Part shown: positions 44,248 to 54,400 of the stretch, piece by piece | How positions within the stretch are numbered: the first letter of the stretch is position 1 | How the letters are laid out: each line of letters starts with the position of its first letter | Source of the DNA: JANYGA01 sp031420415 | GTDB lineage: Bacteria; Vulcanimicrobiota; Vulcanimicrobiia; Vulcanimicrobiales; Vulcanimicrobiaceae | Assembly: GCA_031420415.1 (NCBI GenBank) | Contig: JANOMT010000009.1 | Location: 62,001-126,000, forward strand | DNA length: 64,000 nt | Reading direction: 5' to 3' | Made by a program: the position numbers and the translations under genes | The notes under the pieces: generated by a model | Seen by the model: only the letters and a program-made list of their open reading frames with translations | Told to the model about the DNA's origin: nothing | Databases searched by the model: none

Positions 44248-46632
44248 CGAGAGATCGATCGTGCGCGCGCCCCGCGTGGCGGCGGCGCGCGCGAAGGCTT
44301 CGCTCGTCGTGAAGATGACGACTTGAGCGTCGCGGGTCGCGGGATCTGGAACGAGGATTGGCAGGCAGCGCTCGATGCGCGCGTCGTCCCAGAAGGCGAA
44401 AGGGTCGTCGAGCAGGAGCGGCGCGATTTCCGTGCCTTCGGCGAACATGCGCGTCATCGCGAGGCGCGTCACGAGAAAGGTTTGCTCGCGAGTCCCGGCC
44501 GAGAGCCGATCGACGTCGACGAATGTGCCCGTTTCTGGAACGCGAACGCGCACGGCGAGCGTCGTCGGATCGACGCGCACGTCGCGGTAGCGACCCGCAG
44601 TCACGCGCTCGATCGTTCGCGACGCGTAATCGGCGAGGCGTCGCGCGAATTTTTGGTGCGCTTCGCGCGTGCGGTCGTCGATCGTCTCGCGTGCGAGCGA
44701 GACAGCAGATTCGAACGTTTCGAGTTTTGCCGCGCGTAGTTGTAGATGGGCGACGCGTTCGTCGAGTTCGGCGAGATCGCCGATCGCGGCTTCGGCGGTA
44801 CGAAGTTCGGCTGCGACCTCGGCGAGTGCGACGCGGCTCGCCTGCGCGCGGCGCTCGATGTCGGCACGCTCGGCCTCGAAAGCACGCGGTGATGCGTTGC
44901 CGGGAACGGCTTCGACGCCCGAGGCGATCAGGTCGGCGAGTTCGGATTCGAGAGCGAACTCTTCGTCGATTCCGAGGACGTCGGTGCGGCGAACCTCGAG
45001 CATCGAGAGGCGGAGATCGATCCCATCGCGTGTGATCCGGCGCGCGTCGATGGTTTTCGATGCCGCGAGATCGCGCTCGCGTGCGCCCGTCGGATCGACG
45101 AGCATGCGCGCGAGCACATCGAATGCTTCGCCGGCCGCGCGTGCGGCATCGCGTGTTTCGATCGCGCGCGTGGCGAGCCGTTCGGCTTCGCTTCGACGCG
45201 ATCGAAGTTCGATCGCGCGCTCGCGCCGACGCGCCAAACCATCGACCGAGGCGACGCCGAGTGGTTCGAGGACGGCGGCCACGTGGATCGCGGCTTCACG
45301 TTCTTGCGCGCTCGCATCGTCGGCTGCGCGCTGCGCAGTCTCCACGGTGGCGCGTGCGGAACGACGGCGTGCGTCGATCGAGATCGCGAGAATTGCAAGG
45401 ACGATCGCGACGATACCGACCACGGCTGCGTACACCCAGAGTTGCACGAAGACGAGCGCCGTCGCACCGAGGGCGACGCAGATCGTCGCGATGAACGCGC
45501 CACCAAAGACATCGCCGCCGCCATCGTTCGCGCGCCTCGCGATCTGTACGCGCTCGGCTGCGACCGTGGCGCGATCGCGTGCGGCCGTCGCTTCGGCAGC
45601 CGTCGCAACGAGAGCGGAGAACGCGGCGTCGTCGAGCGCGCCGCCGTCGGCATTACGTTCGTCGAGTTCCCCTTGGAGCGCGGGCGTCATTCGCCCGCGT
45701 TCGGCGTCGCTCGCGTGTGCTGCCGCAAGCGTATCGAGCGCGTAGCTTTCGCGATAGCGGCGTTCGAGTTCGGCCGAGCCGCCGGGTGGAAAGCCGTCGG
45801 CGTCATGGTAGAGTGCGCGCTCGGCTTGGAGCGCGGCGAGGTCGTCGCGAATCTCGCGTAGCGCGTCGATGCGCGAGCGTAAGGTAAAGCTCCGAAGCGA
45901 TCGGCTGCGGCGCTCGGCCTCCCGAAGCGCTGCATCGAGTTCGATTCCGCGGAGCGTCTCGGTTTCGAGCCGCGCGCGGACGTCGTCGAGGGATCGCAAC
46001 TGCGTCCGGACGTCTGCGGCGCGTGCGCGCGCTTCGACCATCTCATCGTGAAGATGGCGCAGCGGAGTGTTGATCGTCGCGCGCTTGGTGCCGACATGGG
46101 CGGCGAGTGCGGAATCGAGACGACCCATCGCGCCGAGTGCGGCATCTTCCCTGGGGCCGCCATCGAGCGCGCGCGCGAGCGCGTGCGTGATGCGTTCGGC
46201 ACGCGCGCCGTCGATGGATGCATCGCCCTGTGAAACGAATGCGGCGTTGACGATGACCTCGAGGGGAACGCCGAGGTGTGCGTGACCGGGATTGACCGTC
46301 TTTCCCACGGCGCAGGCGGCGGAGACGTCGGCGCCCGAGCTATCGAAGACGTGGATGCCTTTGGCATCGCGCTCGAATTCACGTTGCACTTCGAACGCGC
46401 GACCGTCGGCGAGATCGTAGAGTAGGCGCGTCGCGAAACGCGCGCCCGACCACGGACGATAGCGGTCTTTTTCGCCGCGCCCGAGCCCGTAGAGCGAGGC
46501 GAGCAACGCCGCAGCGAGTGTGGATTTGCCGGCTTCGTTCGGGCCGTAGACCACGTTGAAGTGAGGATCGAACGAAATGGTTCGGTGCTCGAGCTTTCCG
46601 AAACCGTCGATATGGAGTTCGCGTAAGATCAT
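44200..46632 (-). CDS. YhaN-type SMC-like AAA ATPase
   Basis: 810 residues. N-terminal Walker A GPNEAGKST at 30-38 after the strand LRELHIDGFGKLEHRTISF; C-terminal signature LSAGTREQTFLVTRLAMTRM and Walker B LLLDDPFAFWDD. Long coiled coils lie between. Two adjacent hydrophobic stretches (FIATICVALGATALVFVQL and the following VGIVAIVLAILAI) sit mid-protein, as in YhaN rather than SbcC. It forms a pair with the metallophosphoesterase 1 bp upstream, like Rad50/Mre11 or SbcC/SbcD. ATG at 46632 immediately follows that gene's stop. Confidence 0.87.
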   Translation of the reverse strand: MILRELHIDGFGKLEHRTISFDPHFNVVYGPNEAGKSTLAAALLASLYGLGRGEKDRYRPWSGARFATRLLYDLADGRAFEVQREFERDAKGIHVFDSSGADVSAACAVGKTVNPGHAHLGVPLEVIVNAAFVSQGDASIDGARAERITHALARALDGGPREDAALGAMGRLDSALAAHVGTKRATINTPLRHLHDEMVEARARAADVRTQLRSLDDVRARLETETLRGIELDAALREAERRSRSLRSFTLRSRIDALREIRDDLAALQAERALYHDADGFPPGGSAELERRYRESYALDTLAAAHASDAERGRMTPALQGELDERNADGGALDDAAFSALVATAAEATAARDRATVAAERVQIARRANDGGGDVFGGAFIATICVALGATALVFVQLWVYAAVVGIVAIVLAILAISIDARRRSARATVETAQRAADDASAQEREAAIHVAAVLEPLGVASVDGLARRRERAIELRSRRSEAERLATRAIETRDAARAAGEAFDVLARMLVDPTGARERDLAASKTIDARRITRDGIDLRLSMLEVRRTDVLGIDEEFALESELADLIASGVEAVPGNASPRAFEAERADIERRAQASRVALAEVAAELRTAEAAIGDLAELDERVAHLQLRAAKLETFESAVSLARETIDDRTREAHQKFARRLADYASRTIERVTAGRYRDVRVDPTTLAVRVRVPETGTFVDVDRLSAGTREQTFLVTRLAMTRMFAEGTEIAPLLLDDPFAFWDDARIERCLPILVPDPATRDAQVVIFTTSEAFARAAATRGARTIDLSLQPEPGVRVGTLDGD

Positions 46633-46633
46633 C

Positions 46634-47716
46634 TTACGGCGCGATCTCGGTTCCGTCGAAAGCGGCGAGGGCGTAGCGCAACGCGGCGGTTCCCGCGTCC
46701 CCGCGCGCGAGGAGATCGCGTACGACGTGCCCGCGTACGGTCGGCTCGAGGGCGATCGCAGCGTAATCGTGCGCGACCGTCGTATCGATGATTTCGAGCG
46801 AACCCAGGGTCGCGCCGAGGCGCTCCGCGATGAGCTCGGTATAGATCCGCGTCCCGCCTTGCAGGCCGCCGTGGAGACGCACGCGGACGTAGTCGTTCCG
46901 GTCGCAATCGGCGAGCAACGCTTCGACGCTAGCGAAGACGGCGTGTTCGTTCGATGCGCCCGCGAGATCGCAGCCGCGCTCGATGAGGCGCGTTCTCGCA
47001 ATCGGCACCGCTTTTGCGCCGACGTGCGTGCCGTCGATCGTAATCTCGAGCGCGCCGTGTACGTCGCTCTCACCGAATCGCATCGGCTCGGGCGAGCCTG
47101 GATAGGCGACGACGGGGCGCTTCTCGCGCGTCGTAATATACCCGCCGTGATAGTGTCCCGTAAGCACGAGCGTCGCGCCCGCGGCCAGCGCTTCGTCGGT
47201 CGTAAACGGTGCGGTCGCGCGTTTGTTGGGTGGGCAGCGTTCTTCGTCGCTGCCGTGAACGAGTGCGAGTTGCACGCCCCCGCGATCGAATGACGCACCG
47301 GCAAACGGGCGCCCGGGTTCGGCTGGCGTATGCCCGAAACCAAAGAGCGTGAGTCCGTCGGCGAGCGGATACGCGCGCCAAGCGGCTTCGTTAAAGATCT
47401 TGACGTTTTCGGGAACGTCGCCGCGCGCGAGAAGCGTCGTCGGTCCGTGCGGATCGTGGTTGCCGGGCGCGATGAAGACGGGCCGCCCGAAGCGGGCGAA
47501 TTGCTCGAATAAAAAGCGGACCGTTTGTGGGCCCGCACGTTCGCTTTCGTAGAGATCGCCGCCGATGGTGAGGGCGTCGACGTTCCGTGCGAGCGCTTCG
47601 TCGACGATACGGACGAGGGCATCGGCGAGCGATTTACGGCGGGCACTCCCGCCGCGGGTCTGCGCGAACGTCGTCTCGAGATGGACGTCCGCGCAGTGAA
47701 GAATGCGATACGCCAT
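46634..47716 (-). CDS. YhaO/SbcD-type metallophosphoesterase
   Basis: A 360-residue calcineurin-like nuclease. Motifs are ILHCADVHLETTF (Asp10, His12), LTIGGDLYESE, FIAPGNHDPHG, LVHGSDEE and LTGHYHGGYI, giving the full two-metal site. The capping C-terminal part suits YhaO/Mre11. It should process DNA ends with the YhaN-like ATPase downstream. The start ATG shares a base with the dienelactone hydrolase stop (TAATG). Confidence 0.9.
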   Translation of the reverse strand: MAYRILHCADVHLETTFAQTRGGSARRKSLADALVRIVDEALARNVDALTIGGDLYESERAGPQTVRFLFEQFARFGRPVFIAPGNHDPHGPTTLLARGDVPENVKIFNEAAWRAYPLADGLTLFGFGHTPAEPGRPFAGASFDRGGVQLALVHGSDEERCPPNKRATAPFTTDEALAAGATLVLTGHYHGGYITTREKRPVVAYPGSPEPMRFGESDVHGALEITIDGTHVGAKAVPIARTRLIERGCDLAGASNEHAVFASVEALLADCDRNDYVRVRLHGGLQGGTRIYTELIAERLGATLGSLEIIDTTVAHDYAAIALEPTVRGHVVRDLLARGDAGTAALRYALAAFDGTEIAP

Positions 47717-48633
47717 TACTTCAAATGCGTCGCGAACCACGCGAGCGTTCGCGTCCAGGCATCGGCTGCGGGGCCAGCAACGTAGGCATTGCGCGTATCG
47801 TCGAAAAACGCGTGCCCGGCCTCGTCGTAGACTTTGATGTCGTGCGCTTTTTTGAGCACCGACATGCGCGCGTCGAGCGCGGCGACGTCGGCTGCGAGAA
47901 TGCCGGTATCGCGCGCGCCCCAACTCCCCGCGAGCGGTACGGCGATCTCATCGGCATAGGCGAGTGCCATCGGCGTGATCGCCCCGACGTTGTTCCCGGA
48001 AGTATCGTAGCGAACTTTACCGTAGAAGATCGCAGCGGCTTGAAACGTCGCGGCATTATCGATCGCTTGGCGTAGCGTGATCGCACCGCCCATGCAGAAG
48101 CCCATCACGCCAATCTTCTGCATCTGTCCGCCCGCGCCCGAGCGAACGAAGCGCGCGGCCGATGCGAGATCGGCGTCGACCTGTGCGTCGCTAAGCGCAC
48201 CGGCAGCCGGCTTAAACGCCGTATAGTCGGTCATCCCATCGCCGCTTGGCGCAGCCAAGCCGGTGTACAGGTCGGGTGCGATCGCAATGTAGCCTTCTTT
48301 GGCGAGGCGACGGACGGTATCGCGAATCTGGGCGTCGACGCCCCAGATGTGTTGCACGACGACGACCGCGGGCGTCGTGGGGCCGGCGTTGCGAGGCGAT
48401 GCGTAATATGAGTCGATCGTGCGCGCGCCGTCTTTGAGTTGCGGCCTGCCCGTCGCGATCGTGGGATCGCTCTCGGCAACGACGGGCGGATGCGGCTTCC
48501 CGAAATCTTCACCCGCGGCAAGTGCGGCTGCAATCGTACTCGCGTACGCGGTCGCGCCGGCAGAAAATCCGACGAATGCGCGTCGGTTGAACGCGCTCGA
48601 CGTTGCGTTTGTGGGATCGATTTGGTCGGCCAT
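47716..48633 (-). CDS. Dienelactone hydrolase family protein
   Basis: A 305-residue alpha/beta hydrolase. The nucleophile elbow is GVMGFCMGGAI (Cys nucleophile, as in dienelactone hydrolase), acid in SWGARDTGI, histidine in DEAGHAFFDD. The N-terminal FNRRAFVGFSAGATAYAST resembles a twin-arginine signal (NRRAF), so it may be exported. Substrate is unknown; the family cleaves lactones and other esters. It is 18 bp downstream of cysK. Confidence 0.88.
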   Translation of the reverse strand: MADQIDPTNATSSAFNRRAFVGFSAGATAYASTIAAALAAGEDFGKPHPPVVAESDPTIATGRPQLKDGARTIDSYYASPRNAGPTTPAVVVVQHIWGVDAQIRDTVRRLAKEGYIAIAPDLYTGLAAPSGDGMTDYTAFKPAAGALSDAQVDADLASAARFVRSGAGGQMQKIGVMGFCMGGAITLRQAIDNAATFQAAAIFYGKVRYDTSGNNVGAITPMALAYADEIAVPLAGSWGARDTGILAADVAALDARMSVLKKAHDIKVYDEAGHAFFDDTRNAYVAGPAADAWTRTLAWFATHLK

Positions 48634-48651
48634 CGGTACTCCTACGCTGGT

Positions 48652-49662
48652 TTATAAAAACGAGAGGTCGGTCGCGTGCGGAACGGAGTCGTTTTCCGCT
48701 TGCCACACGGGATTCCAAAGTTTCGAGCGGTAGCGTTCGCCACCGTCGCAGAGGATCGTGACGACGATGCTGCCCGGCGGAAGCGTCCGCGCGAAGCGTG
48801 CCGCGCCCGCGACGTTGAGCGACGCGGATCCGCCGAGGTAGAGGCCCTCTTCGCGCAAGAGCCACGCCGCCATTTCGACCATCGTTCGATCGTCGATGCG
48901 AATGGCGTCGTCGACGGGAGCGCCGGCAAAATTTTCGGTGATACGCTTGATGCCGATGCCTTCGGCATTGGAATCACCTTCGGCATCGAGCGTGCCGCAG
49001 CGAACGTGGGAATACAGCGACGAGCCGTACGGATCGCAGACGACGGTGCGGACGTTCGCGTTACGCTCTTTGAGAAACATCGACGTGCCCGCGAGCGTTC
49101 CGCCGGTCCCGGCTGCGGCGATGAACGCCGTGAGTGACGACCCGAATGCGTCCCAAATTTCGGGACCCGTGGTCGTGTAGTGTGCGGTACGATTTGCGGT
49201 GTTGTTGAATTGATCCGACCACGCGGCGCCGGGCGTTTCTTCAGCGATGCGGCGCGCGACGTGATAGTAATTCTCCGGATTCGCAAAGGGGACCGCGGGC
49301 ACGACGCGCACGTCGGCACCATACGTCGTTAACAGTGCGATCTTTTCCGGCGACTGGTCATCGGGGACGACGATAATCGACGCGTATCCGCGGGCGTTCG
49401 CGAGTAAGGCGAGTGCGATGCCCGTATTCCCGGCGGTTCCTTCCACGATGGTACCGCCGGGCTGTAAACGGCCGCTGCGTTCGGCATCGGTGACGATCCC
49501 GAGCGCAGCACGATCTTTCACCGAGCCGCCGGGATTAAGGAATTCGGCTTTGCCGACGATCGTGCGCCCGATAGCCGCAGAAAGTTTCGGGAGGACGATA
49601 TGCGGCGTGTTACCGATCGTCCCCGCGAGACCCGTTGTCGCTACCCTAATAGAGCTCGCCAC
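48652..49662 (-). CDS. cysK: Cysteine synthase (O-acetylserine sulfhydrylase)
   Basis: A 336-residue PLP-dependent fold-type II enzyme making cysteine from O-acetylserine and sulfide. Conserved pieces are IGNTPHIVLPKLS, the PLP lysine in NPGGSVKDRAALG, the phosphate/substrate loop EGTAGNTGIALA, FNNTANRTAHYTTTGPEIW and AAGTGGTLAGT. A cystathionine beta-synthase role is possible by fold. Start is set at GTG 49662, which leaves a 17 bp overlap with the upstream gene; homology begins about 8 residues later. Confidence 0.92.
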   Translation of the reverse strand: MASSIRVATTGLAGTIGNTPHIVLPKLSAAIGRTIVGKAEFLNPGGSVKDRAALGIVTDAERSGRLQPGGTIVEGTAGNTGIALALLANARGYASIIVVPDDQSPEKIALLTTYGADVRVVPAVPFANPENYYHVARRIAEETPGAAWSDQFNNTANRTAHYTTTGPEIWDAFGSSLTAFIAAAGTGGTLAGTSMFLKERNANVRTVVCDPYGSSLYSHVRCGTLDAEGDSNAEGIGIKRITENFAGAPVDDAIRIDDRTMVEMAAWLLREEGLYLGGSASLNVAGAARFARTLPPGSIVVTILCDGGERYRSKLWNPVWQAENDSVPHATDLSFL

Positions 49663-50068
49663 ACGAGACGTAGCGCTTGATATTCTGAGCCGAGGCGTGG
49701 ACGTTGACGACGTAGTTGCCGGAGAGCAGGCGCGATTCGGAAGCTTTAACGAGCGTACGCGAGACACCGTTGACGACGGGTGCGAGGCCGAACGCGGGCT
49801 TGGGATCGAGCGAATCGCAGTCATGGCCGCGATGGATGTGCGCGGGCTCGATGTAACCTCGTGACTGGCCCGTTAAATTGATGACGACGAGCGTGCTCGC
49901 GCCGCGTGAGAAAAGCGTCACGGTTCCGGGCTGACCCGAGTTGTTCTGTTGGGCCATGCCGCGCTTCGTGCCCGAGCCCGAATCGTCGGGATCGATCTGC
50001 GCGCTCGCGAGCGCGGGAAAGACGACGAGTGCGAGAGCGGCTGCGAGGGCAAACGGTCGGGTTCTCAA
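49646..50068 (-). CDS. Secreted CHRD-like hypothetical protein
   Basis: 140 residues with a signal peptide (FALAAALALVVFPALASAQ). The mature part has AHIHRGHDCDSLDPKPAFGL followed by VVNVHASAQ, reminiscent of CHRD-domain or Cu/Zn-SOD-like beta folds with HIH motifs, but shorter. TTG at 50068 is chosen for its GAGGAG site and because it starts the signal peptide. It heads the operon running through cysK to the YhaN-like gene. No enzymatic activity is claimed. Confidence 0.65.
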   Translation of the reverse strand: MRTRPFALAAALALVVFPALASAQIDPDDSGSGTKRGMAQQNNSGQPGTVTLFSRGASTLVVINLTGQSRGYIEPAHIHRGHDCDSLDPKPAFGLAPVVNGVSRTLVKASESRLLSGNYVVNVHASAQNIKRYVSCGELY

Positions 50069-50155
50069 AGGTGGTCTCCTCGGACGGTGAGCGTGCGCGT
50101 ACGTTGGCGTCAAACGTCACCGAAGCCTCGAATCGTTTTCTGCGCGCCCGTATTC

Positions 50156-50663
50156 TTAAGAGATCCCGGAGGGGACCGAGGTTCGTGCGTACACGGCTTC
50201 AATCGTATGCGCGCCCTCCCCGAGTGCGATCGGCTCGCCGTCGCTCGTCTGCGTCGATCAGCGTCCGTCGCCCGCACGCGTGTCGATCTCGATATGCTGC
50301 GATGTCGTATGCACGCGTGCTCGGAGAAAGCACCTCGGCTGCGACGCGCGGTCGATCGATGACGGTTGCGTTGCCGGACATCTCGACGCAGACGACGGTC
50401 GCATCGGGAGAATAAACCGTCGATGCATCGATTTGCACTTTGACATCGGAGCCGTGCGATCGGCACGGAGCTGGGAAGAGTGCATCGAAGGCGGTCCGGA
50501 GATGGTGTGCGATGCGATCGTTATCGAGCGTCCCGCCCGCGAACGCGACGACGAAGCCATGATGCAGTTCGTGACGTTCGTGTTGTTTCGATTCCCAGAG
50601 GAGAAACGTCTCGGCGTCCAGCTCCGGGATGACGGGCTCGCGCATGCGTTTTCGGTTCGGCAT
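50156..50663 (-). pseudogene. Damaged Uma2-family (DUF820) nuclease-like gene
   Basis: From ATG 50663 the frame gives a Uma2-type PD-(D/E)xK fold: ELDAETFLLWESKQHERHEL, the acidic site VQIDASTVYSPDATVVCVEM, then AAEVLSPSTRAYD. It then becomes irregular and stops at 50199. A neighbouring frame continues with DGEPIALGEGAHTIEAVYA to a TAA at 50156, which looks like the real C-terminus. A deletion plus frameshift is therefore likely. Uma2 genes are often many-copied and of unclear function. Confidence 0.6.
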
Positions 50664-50724
50664 GCCGTGGGCGTGCCCCGGTCGGGGAACGGTATCCCGA
50701 CCTCGTCGTGCCGCACGACGATCC

Positions 50725-51403
50725 ATGAAGCCGAAACCAGAAACCGGGCGCGGCACGCGCGTCGTGAACGGATTTCGCCAGCGTGGCCACGGAGAGGTTT
50801 CACGAATCGAGGGGTTTAGCGATGCCGTCTTCGGGTTTTCGGTCACCTTGCTCGTTGTTTCGCTCGAGGTCCCGCGCACGTTCGACGAACGGCTGCACGT
50901 GCTGGCGGGATTTCCTTCGTTCGCACGGACGTTCGCGATGTTGGCGCAAATTTGGTACATCCAGAACAGATTCTTCCGCCGCTATGGTTTGGTCGACGGC
51001 CCGACGATCGTGCTCAATCTCGTTTTGCTCTTTACGGTCGTCTATTTTTCGTACCCGCTGAAATTTCTCTTCGGTCCGTCGAGGGTGGATGGGGCGGTTC
51101 GCGACGATCAGATCGTCGCCATGTATGCCGTCTATTCGCTCGGATACGGGGCGGTATTCGCAATCTTTGGATTGCTGCACGTATACGCGTTACGAGTCGC
51201 ACGTGACCTCGACCTCACGCCGCTCGAGATCTACGACACGCGGATGAGCGTGGCGCAATCGTCGTTTCAAATTGGCGTCGCGGCCACCTCGTTCGGGCTG
51301 GCTGCGTATGCCGCGGGGCACATCTGCGTACTTCCTGATCCCGGTTGGATTGTGGCTCTTTGGCGTGACGGGCGCTCCGCAACGACGCGCCTTGCGCGCT
51401 TAG
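50725..51403 (+). pseudogene. TMEM175-family (DUF1211) channel gene with frameshift
   Basis: The start SRIEGFSDAVFGFSVTLLVV is the TMEM175 hallmark (RxxxFSDxxxA-type), followed by five further helices. Near the end the frame goes wrong: after FGLAAYAAG it runs for 130 codons antisense through dnaE2. Shifting by one base at the GGGG run near 51315-51318 restores TSAYFLIPVGLWLFGVTGA and a stop at 51401-51403, the natural sixth helix. It is either a true frameshift mutation or a homopolymer error. Function would be K+ (or H+) conductance. Confidence 0.7.
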
Positions 51404-54400
51404 TGGAAATTTCGCGCGCTAACGCCGTCGAGCGTGCCGTGGGTTTCGAGCGGCCAGAAGCGCTTGGCGATGATGTCGGTCGTGCCTTGCTCGCGTTGCA
51501 AGACGCCTTCGATGATGAGCGCGTTGCTCGCGCGGATGAGGCGACGATTGAGTTCGTAGACCGCGGGGTTGATGATGATATTGACGAGGCCCGTCTCGTC
51601 CTCGAGCGTGAGGAAGACGAAGCCTTTCGCGGTGCCGGGACGTTGGCGCGTAATAACCATACCCGCGACCTTGCACACGAGATGGTTGGTTTGATGCGGA
51701 AGACGATCGGCTGCGAGCACGCGTAGCGCGTCGAGTTCGGCGCGAAAGTGTGCGATCGGTTGCGGGCCCGTCGTGAGGCCCGTGCCCCAAATATCGAACT
51801 CCGTCTCTTCACGCGGCGAGAGCGCGGTAAAAGCCGCGAGCGGTTCGTCGATCTCCATGCCGCGGCCGAGTTCCCCGCGCGCTTCGCGTTCGTCGAGCCC
51901 GCGTAGCGCCCACATCGCATCGCGCCGCGTCGCAAACCATGGCGCGAACGCCCCCGCAACCGCGAGATTTTCGAGCGCATCTTTGAGCAGGCCGGTGCGC
52001 GCGGCAAACTCCGCAAGATCGGCGAACGGCCCCGCGCCGACACCCGCTTGCAAACGCTCGCGTTGCGCTTCTCCGAGCCCGCGTACGATGTGAAAGCCGA
52101 GTCGCGTCGCGCCGTCGCTATCGACGTAACTCCAATATTCGCTCGCGTTGACTTCGACGGGTAAGACGACGACGCCATGACGGCGCGCGTCGTTGACGAG
52201 CACTTCGGTTGAGTAGAAGCCCATCGGTTGCACGTTGAGGATCGCGGCGAGAAAAATCGCGGGCTCGTGACACTTTACGTACGACGACGCGTAGGTGAGC
52301 AGCGCGAAACTCGCGGCGTGCGATTCGGGGAAGCCGTAATCGGCGAAGCCTTCGAGCATGTGAAAAAGTTGGTGTGCGGCGTCGCGATCGATGCCGTTTG
52401 CGACCATGCCCTCGACGAGTTTGGGATAGATTTCCGCCATGCGCGCGCGCGAACGTTTGTGGCCCATCGCGCGACGCAACTGATCGGCTTGGCCGGGTGA
52501 GAAGCCCGCCGCTTCGATCGCCATGCGCATGCCCTGCTCTTGGAAAAGCGGCACGCCGAGCGTGCGCTCGAGCACGGCTTTGAGTTTGGGATGCGGATAG
52601 GTGACGGGTTCGAGACCGTTGCGCCGGCGCAAGAACGGATGGATCATATCGCCTTGAATCGGGCCCGGGCGAATGATCGCAACCTGCATCACGAGATCGT
52701 AGAAACACGCGGGTCGCAAGCGCGGCAACATCGATTGCTGCGCGCGCGATTCGACTTGGAACGTGCCGATCGAATCGCCACGTTGCAACATCGCATACGT
52801 GGGACGATCGTCCGGCGGAATCGTTTCGAGTGCGAGGCGCGGCTTCGTATCGCCGTACCGTCGTGCGTGCAAGGCGAACACATCGCGTAAGAGTGAGAGC
52901 ATGCCCAGGCCGAGCAGATCGATCTTGATGAGGCCGAGATCGGCGAGATCGTCTTTATCCCACTGCACGATCGTGCGATCGCGCATCGAGGCCCATTCGA
53001 TCGGCGCGACCTGCACGAGCGGATCGCGCGTGATCACCATGCCGCCGGAATGGATGCCCATGTGGCGCGGAAAGCCGTCGACGCGGCGACAGAGTGCGAG
53101 CAGGAGGGCTCCCGTCTCGCCGCCGATCGGACCGCGCACGTCGGGATCGGGATCGGCGCCGAAATCCTTACTCTTGAAACCGTAGAACGCCCACGGCTTA
53201 TTGCGCTCGTGCGTTCGAATCGGCGACGGCAGCATCGACGCGTCGGCGTCGCCGAAACCCGGGGTGTAGGCGCGACCGGCGCTCTGTGCGGGTTGATCGC
53301 CTGCGAGCGCACGCGACATGCGTTGGTTGGTTCCCGCATCGAGGTCGCGCCGGCGTTGGACGGATTCGGGAAGATTGCTCTTGCCGTCGTACGACGCGCC
53401 CGTGGCGCCCGCGAGCGATTCACGCGCGTCGTATTCCTTAGAGATCGCATCGACTTGAGCGAGTGATAGCCCGAGCGCCTTGCCGAGATCTCGGATCGCG
53501 GATCGCGTACGATAGGTGATCACTTCGGCCGTCATCGCCGCGTGTTCGCGATCGTAGCGATCGTAGATGTATTGAATGACTTTCTCGCGATCCTGATGCG
53601 CGAAATCGATATCGATATCGGGGACTTCGTTGCGCTCTTCGGAGAGGAAACGTTCGAAGAGTAAATTCATGCCGATCGGATCGACGGCCGTGATGCCCAG
53701 TGCATAACAGACGGCGGAATTCGCAGCCGAACCGCGGCCCTGTGCGAGCACGCCCATCTCGTTTGCCGCGCGCACGATATCCCAGACCACGAGAAAGTAG
53801 CCCCCGAGTTCCATGCGCGCGATGATGCCGAGTTCGTATTCGAGTTGCCGCTCGACGCTCGGGGGCAGAGGATGGCCATAACGTCTGCGGGCACCCGCGT
53901 TGACGAGCGTGCGCAAGTACCCGTGCGTGCTCGATTCGCCGGGTGGAATCGGGAAGAGCGGAAATTGGCCGATGAGTTTGGCGAGACGAAAGTGACAGCG
54001 CTCGGCGATCGCGAGCGTGTTCGTGATCGCGAGCGGGTAGGGTGCGAAGATCGCCGCCATCTGCGCGGGCGATTTGAGCGCGAATTCACGATTGGGCGGC
54101 AAGAGCGTACCCGCGGCGGGTAACGTCGTGCCGTACTTGACGCACGTGAGCACGTCGCAGAGCAACGCATCACTCGGCGTCGCGTATGTGGCGCCGTTCG
54201 TTGCGACGTAGGGCATCCCGAGCTTGCCTGCGAGTTCGATCTGTGCGAGCACGAGGCGCGCGTCATCGGGCCGCAGATGGTGCTGTAGTTCGAGATACGC
54301 ACGTCCGCCAAAGAGATCGCGGAGGGTCGCCGCGCGTTCGCGTGCGGTTGCAACGTCGCCACGCACGAGCGCTTCTTCAATCCATCCGTGGCGCGAGCCC

